From the NCBI GenBank assembly GCA_963922205.1, contig CAWUHX010000069.1, positions 930,001 through 994,000 of the forward strand: a stretch of 64,000 bases of DNA, in the 5' to 3' direction. The notes under the pieces were generated by a model that was not told where the DNA came from, searched no databases, and worked only from the letters and a program-made list of their open reading frames with translations. Below, piece after piece: positions 59,251-64,000 of the stretch (within the stretch, counting starts at the first letter, position 1; every line of letters starts with the position of its first letter). Both the position numbers and the translations under genes were made by a program. Source of the stretch: Romanomermis culicivorax (lineage: Eukaryota; Nematoda; Enoplea; Mermithida; Mermithidae).

Positions 59251-59609
59251 GGGTTTTTCTGTAGTGACATGGAGTATGTGACATGTGTACAGATTTTATG
59301 CAAATGAGTTCCAGAATGCCATGAGCCCTTAGATTTTCGAACTGATCGGGATAGATGACATCTCAAGGGGTCCGAAAACTTGGTCGGACCTAGTACCCAA
59401 ATTTTGGGAGCCCTCATTTCGAAAAAATTAATTTTTTTGAAGTTTTTTGGAAAATTTTCGCAATTAGTTTTTTCTGGTCTTCTAGGGAATTTAGGCACTC
59501 TCAATAGTTTGGAAACTGCGCGTCCCCACCATATACGTGCACAGCATAGAAACTCTGTTAGGGGTCAGCCAAGACGGGATGGAATGGAATACAGATTTTT
59601 TTTTCGTTT
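59251..59609. other. No feature assigned
   Basis: 360 nt of unassigned sequence before the plus-strand LINE. Confidence 0.5.
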
Positions 59610-60515
59610 TTGACAATGAAAAGAATGGTCTTTGAAAGGTCTTTACATCCAAATAGCATATATTCATTAGTCAGATATGTGAAATTATTCATCATTAATT
59701 CTTCTATTATAGAATACCTCAAAAGAAACTCTTTATCAACACCCTCTCAGTTTGGGTTTTTGCCAAAAAAGTCCTGGGAAACACAATTGCTCAAATGCAA
59801 AAATACTTTGGACCCAACTAATTGATTCAGGTTCTTCTATTGATCTGGTCTACATTGATTTTAGAAAAGCTTTTGATTCCATCTCCCATAGTAAGCTTGT
59901 CTTGAAGTTAAAAAATTATGGCATCTCTGGTTTTCTTGAAAAATGGATCATCTCCTTTCTTTCAAATCGCACTCAAAGGGTTTGCATTGAAAACAAACTT
60001 TCCCTAGCATCAGACGTAAGCAGTGGTGTCCCACAGGGGAGTGTTTTAGGCCCAACTCTTCCTTTTGTTTATAAATGACCTTCCAATCCAGATACACTAA
60101 AATCTGATGTTTACCTTTTTGCCGATGATTTCAAAATTTTTGACACCTCCACACACCGCAAAATTCTTCAAAATGAACTTGATCAAATTTTCAATTGGTC
60201 CAAAACATGGCAACTCGAAATATCTGCCGAAAAAACACTATTCTTTTGGGTATACCACAGAGGTCCCCAAGGTCGAAAATTTAGGTAGGGGTAAAATCGT
60301 AAATTTTAAGGGTAGTACTTGAAATATGCTGTGACCTTTTTTTTGTTCCCAACTTTTTGCAAAGGAGGGGGGAGTTGTAGTACTCTAACCACATAGAATA
60401 ATGCCCCTACTTTATGCTTTTTACAGTCAAAAAACATTTACTATTTCAACTCCATTTTCCAGCTCCCAATCATGCAACTTTAATGCACTAATTATATGCA
60501 CAGAATAGTCACACT

Positions 60516-60710
60516 TTGAAGACTGTTGTGCCAACTGATTCCTGCACATTTCAAGAATCGGGCACAACATACGTTTGGAAACATTGTTTCAACCAGCATC
60601 TTCAGCAGTATGGGCTTATCCCATCACTAATTAGGCTTGGAACAGTGCTTCCAATTGAAAGTCCTGATGCTGAATGTGGCTTTAGTATTATTAATCCCAT
60701 TAGACTATGA
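60516..60710 (+). pseudogene. hAT transposase C-terminal remnant, unit 1
   Basis: Frame containing GLIPSLIRLGTVLPIESPDA followed by ECGFSIINPIRL resembles the hAT dimerisation region (P-x-S-x-A-E-C-x-x-GFS). It ends at a stop right after. The catalytic body is absent. Confidence 0.7.
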
Positions 60711-61337
60711 ACTACGAGTTTGAAACCAAGTACCACTCCTGATCCACATCAACAAACCTCACATGTCTCAACTCATAGCAGGAAAGTATGCCACAGCTTG
60801 GGTAACCATATGCGCACAGAAGACCCAACGCAGAAGCGGGGAAAAAGAAAGGAGAGCATGAAGAGGCAGAATTTTAAGAACATAATGTTTTTCTTCCTAA
60901 GGGGCGATTTTTTCATTAATCACATATACTAAGTCATTATTTCATCTCCCAATGATATTTACGAGGGGCGTTCATTTAATTCGTGCTAGTTGATGAATAA
61001 ATTTTTTTCAGTGTAAACTTGTTATGATTATTATAGCTTTTCTGAAAGCTCTTTCATTTCTTTATCTGATGCAGAGGTCCCCAAGGTCGAAAATTTAGGT
61101 AGGGGTAAAATCTTAAATTTTAAGGGTAGTACTTGAAATATGCCGTGACTTTTTTTTTTTTGCTCTCAGCTTTTTGCTAAGGAGGGGGGAATTGTAGTTT
61201 CTCGAACTTACAAAACTGATTAATGCCCCTACTTTATGCTCTTTACAGTCAAAAAACATTTACTATTTCAACTCTATTTTCCAGCTCCCAATCATGCAAC
61301 TTTAATGCACTAATTATACGTACAGAATAGTCACACT

Positions 61338-61532
61338 TTGAGGACTGTTGTGCCAACTGATTCCTGCACATTTCAAGAATCGGGCACAACATACGTTTGG
61401 AAACATTGTTTCAACCAGCATCTTCAGCAGTATGGGCTTATCCCATCACTGATTAGGCGTGGAACAGTGCTTCCAATTGAAAGTCCTGATGCTGAATGTG
61501 GCTTTAGTATTATTAATCCCATTACACTATGA
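61338..61532 (+). pseudogene. hAT transposase C-terminal remnant, unit 2
   Basis: Same frame as 60,516-60,710 with few changes (RRGTVLP for RLGTVLP, NPITL for NPIRL). It marks the second unit of the dimer. Confidence 0.7.
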
Positions 61533-62652
61533 ACTAAGAGTTTGAAACCAAGTACCACTCCTGATCCACGTCAACAGACCTCACATGTCTCAACTCATAG
61601 CAGGAAAGTATGCCACAGCTTGGGTAACCATATGCGCACAGAAGACCCAACGCAGAAGCGGGGAAAAGGAAAGGAGAGCATGAAGAGGCAGAATTTTAAG
61701 AACATAATGTTTTTCTTCCCAAGGGGCGATTTTTTTATTAATCACATATACATAACGCATTATTTCATCTCCCAATTATATTTATAATGATTTCCTACAA
61801 GTAGTATATATTAATGTGCTGATATCCTTTCCTAAAAATCGCTATATGGCACAGAAGTTGCATACTTTCCCATTATCATTTGCTCAGTAAATGTGTCAAA
61901 AAGAGCAGTGAGTAATTCCTCAGAATCACACATTCTGCAATTTTTCTCGAATTAGTATAACCTACTGGGGAGAGGATGAAGTCTACCAAAATTTTTTGCT
62001 ATAGTGAGCTGTTTTTATGGGGGTAGTAAATGAATTTCCAAATCTAAGAGGGGGGTAATACCCCCCCCCATACCCCCCATGGGGTGCTCTGGTATACCAA
62101 TCCAAAGTATCCCTACAATTTAGGATTGTCTGCCATTCCTGGTGATAATCAGTATGTCAGAGACTTGGGCGTACTTATATCCCAAAACTTGAGTTTTAGA
62201 GATCACTTAATTTCAATTACTAAGAAAGCTCACAACCTAAGTTCCTTGATAATTAGAGCATTCACATCCCATGATACATCTAACCTTTTACAGTTTATGT
62301 CAGACCTCTATTGGAATATTGTTCAACCGTTTGGAATCCTTTCTATGCCTCAGACATAAATCTCATTGAAATGGTTCAGAGAAGGTTTACTAGAAGAATA
62401 TGTATTTTTGGGCCCATCCTTTCATATGAAGGGCGTTTGGTGAAGTTATGCTTGGATAGCTTAGAAATACGTCGACTGCGTGCTGCATTATGTATGATGT
62501 TTCAAATTAGTAAGGGACAATCCTCTCTCCAAAAATCGGACTTTCTTATTGGCAACAATTTTGAGTCTACCCGTCGTAAAAATGACCACAAACTCCAAAC
62601 TGGTAAAGCAAAAACAAATATTAGGTTATATGATTTCTCTAATAGGTATATT

Positions 62653-62804
62653 CAGGGCCGTGCACAAGGGGGGGCGGGGGCGCCCCCCCCCCCATTGAGG
62701 CAGTATGCACACAGTATATCCCCGTAACATCAACATTTTCTGGGGCTATTCAGTGAAAAAATCTAGTCCGCCCCCCCATGAAAAAAATCCTGCGCACGGC
62801 CTTG
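62653..62804 (+). mobile_element. Short hAT-type MITE, 152 bp, in LINE RT
   Basis: Ends CAGGGCCGTGCACAAGG and TGCGCACGGCCTTG, flanked by a perfect 8-bp duplication GGTATATT (62,645-62,652 and 62,805-62,812). Contains G and C runs of 7-12. Removing it with one target copy joins the RT frame ...NRYI to NIWNQ.... Confidence 0.92.
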
Positions 62805-63128
62805 GGTATATTAATATCTGGAATCAACTTCCAAATAAAATTCTTAGTTCTTCCAATTCACACACATTAAAAATGAAAATTGCTAAAATTGATTTCTCAG
62901 ATTATCTTAGGGGAGCGCGTTAGCCTGTTACAGAAATGTAACCTGCGCTTCCTATTACTTGTCACTAAATTGTTTACTGCTATTTTTGATTTCTAATTAG
63001 TCGTTCGAATCTTCTGAAGTTTATCTTTCACATTTATCCACTATTTCCTCGTTCTCGACTAATCAGATTTTGTATTGTAATTTTGCGTTCTTTTCGACGG
63101 GTAATAAAATCTTTCATTCATTCATTCA

Positions 63129-63904
63129 GACTGCACTTTTCAATGTTTTAATGTTACTTTTTTGGAAATTTTAGTGTTTTCGAGTTTATTTAAACATTCT
63201 GGTATCATTAAAGCCAATAATTTATCGAAATGGAGTAAAACATCAACATTTCCGAGTTTGAAGTGGAACACTGGAATAATTTTTCAGCAAACAATCTAAA
63301 GTGGAATAGTGCAAAAACTTTTCAGCAAACAATAGTGGAATATTTTTTCAACAAACAATCCAAAAGCATAATGACCTTGAATATCATAAGAAATCAACTG
63401 TTAAAGTCTCTATAATCACACGTTAAAAGCCCAAGAAGCAGTGCCGGAAATTTTTTTGTGTATCGATATTCTGGTTTATACTGGAAAATCAATTTTTCGA
63501 ACATTTATTTGAAAAATAAAGTTCAAATTTTGTGTTTGAAAATTCAGCTCTAGAAATTTATCATTAACAAATTTTAAAAATAATATTCATCATTTAACTT
63601 TAATGAATTTGATTGCAAAGCTGTGGGTAAGAAGAGTAACATTTCCAAAAACTATTTTCCCGAAGCTTTTAAATTCAATTCACATTACGAAAAGAACTAT
63701 ATGGGTTCAAAAATTTGGAAAAGTCGACATGTTTATCTTTTACAAGACTGTTTTAACGAAAAAGTTCGAATTTGCAGGTAGGTATGTTAAAAGCCACATC
63801 AGATGATCAACAATAATAATTATGAGTTATAACCAGCGCGAAGCGCCAGAAAATTTTAAAATTTTAACCTTTTAAATGTACCAAAATGCATCTCTTCTAT
63901 GTCC
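63129..63904. other. No feature assigned
   Basis: AT-rich sequence after the LINE. It includes one ccagcgcgaagcgccag hairpin at 63,833-63,849. Confidence 0.5.
63833..63849. repeat. GGCGC hairpin motif, copy 4
   Basis: ccagcgc-gaa-gcgccag followed by aaaatttt, in unassigned sequence. Confidence 0.75.
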
Positions 63905-64000
63905 AGCATACGAGGGCATATAGAAGGAATAGGGTAAACCCTTCTACCTGAGACACGACACCTCTGCGCCAGGCTTTTTTTTGATTTGAAAACCAGGAGC
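63905..64000 (+). repeat. Family G repeat, copy 3, cut by window end
   Basis: gagggcatatagaaggaata, ggtaaacccttctacctgag and gcgccaggc match the start of 34,913-35,165. Confidence 0.55.

Larger units (their letters stand above)
60258..62091 (+). mobile_element. hAT element, 1,834 bp, tandem dimer
   Basis: Ends CAGAGGTCCCC and GGGGTGCTCTG, flanked by a perfect 8-bp duplication GTATACCA (60,250-60,257 and 62,092-62,099). The left end recurs inside at 61,072 and about 700 bp after it are nearly identical to 60,258-60,955. So two units lie head to tail, the first lacking its right end. Confidence 0.9.
59610..63128 (+). mobile_element. LINE (CR1/L2/Jockey-like), RT to 3' tail, twice interrupted
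   Basis: 5'-truncated copy. Pieces 59,610-60,257, 62,092-62,652 and 62,805-63,128 read in order: STPSQFGFLPKKS, DLVYIDFRKAFDSISHSKLV, VSSGVPQGSVLGPTL, YLFADDFKIFDTST, then QYVRDLGVLISQNLSFRDHL, EYCSTVWNPF, RRFTRRICIFGP, LDSLEIRRLRAAL and NIWNQLPNKILSSS to a stop at about 62,924. The 3' end is gggtaataaaatctttcatt followed by three ATTC units. Frameshifts make it dead. Insertions are hATs at 60,258 and 62,653. Confidence 0.9.

Overview
This is a eukaryotic nuclear window, most likely from an arthropod and probably an insect. It is AT-rich. Coding sequence is split by canonical GT-AG introns of two sizes: minimal introns of about 53-64 nt, and introns of 0.3-3.4 kb filled with short transposon-derived repeats. 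No bacterial features are present. The species cannot be named from the sequence.

Positions 767-36,550 (+) hold the C-terminal part (39 exons, about 1,967 codons) of unc-80, the large auxiliary subunit of the NALCN sodium-leak channel. Exons upstream of the window are missing. All exon junction phases fit, giving one open frame to a stop at 36,548-36,550. Tail to tail with it lies a single-exon minus-strand gene (38,094-39,641) that resembles microtubule-associated protein 10 (MAP10). Between 41.7 and 44.5 kb is a broken or fast-evolving gene with the layout of MULE/SWIM-type zinc-finger proteins.

From about 44.5 kb to the end the window is repeat territory. It starts with a 1.7 kb T-rich/A-rich inverted region. 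Then come hAT-type DNA transposons recognised by terminal inverted repeats and 8-bp target-site duplications (48,828-50,393; 50,747-51,560; a 7.1 kb shell at 51,616-58,715; 55,995-57,576; 60,258-62,091; 62,653-62,804). They are nested with CR1/L2/Jockey-like LINE fragments on both strands, a Mutator-like MITE, and a MITE family with long G/C homopolymers. Several insertions are clean enough that removing the element plus one target copy restores the host reading frame.

The introns of unc-80 carry many copies of a roughly 245-bp MITE with TATAGTCTG ends, two 740-bp mariner-like MITEs, a foldback-like element and other palindromic elements. Most notable is a hAT element inserted exactly at an unc-80 5' splice site: its 8-bp target duplication contains the exon end and the GT, so the donor is present on both sides of the transposon. 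A small GGCGC-GAA-GCGCC hairpin recurs at scattered places and is not explained by any element I recognise.
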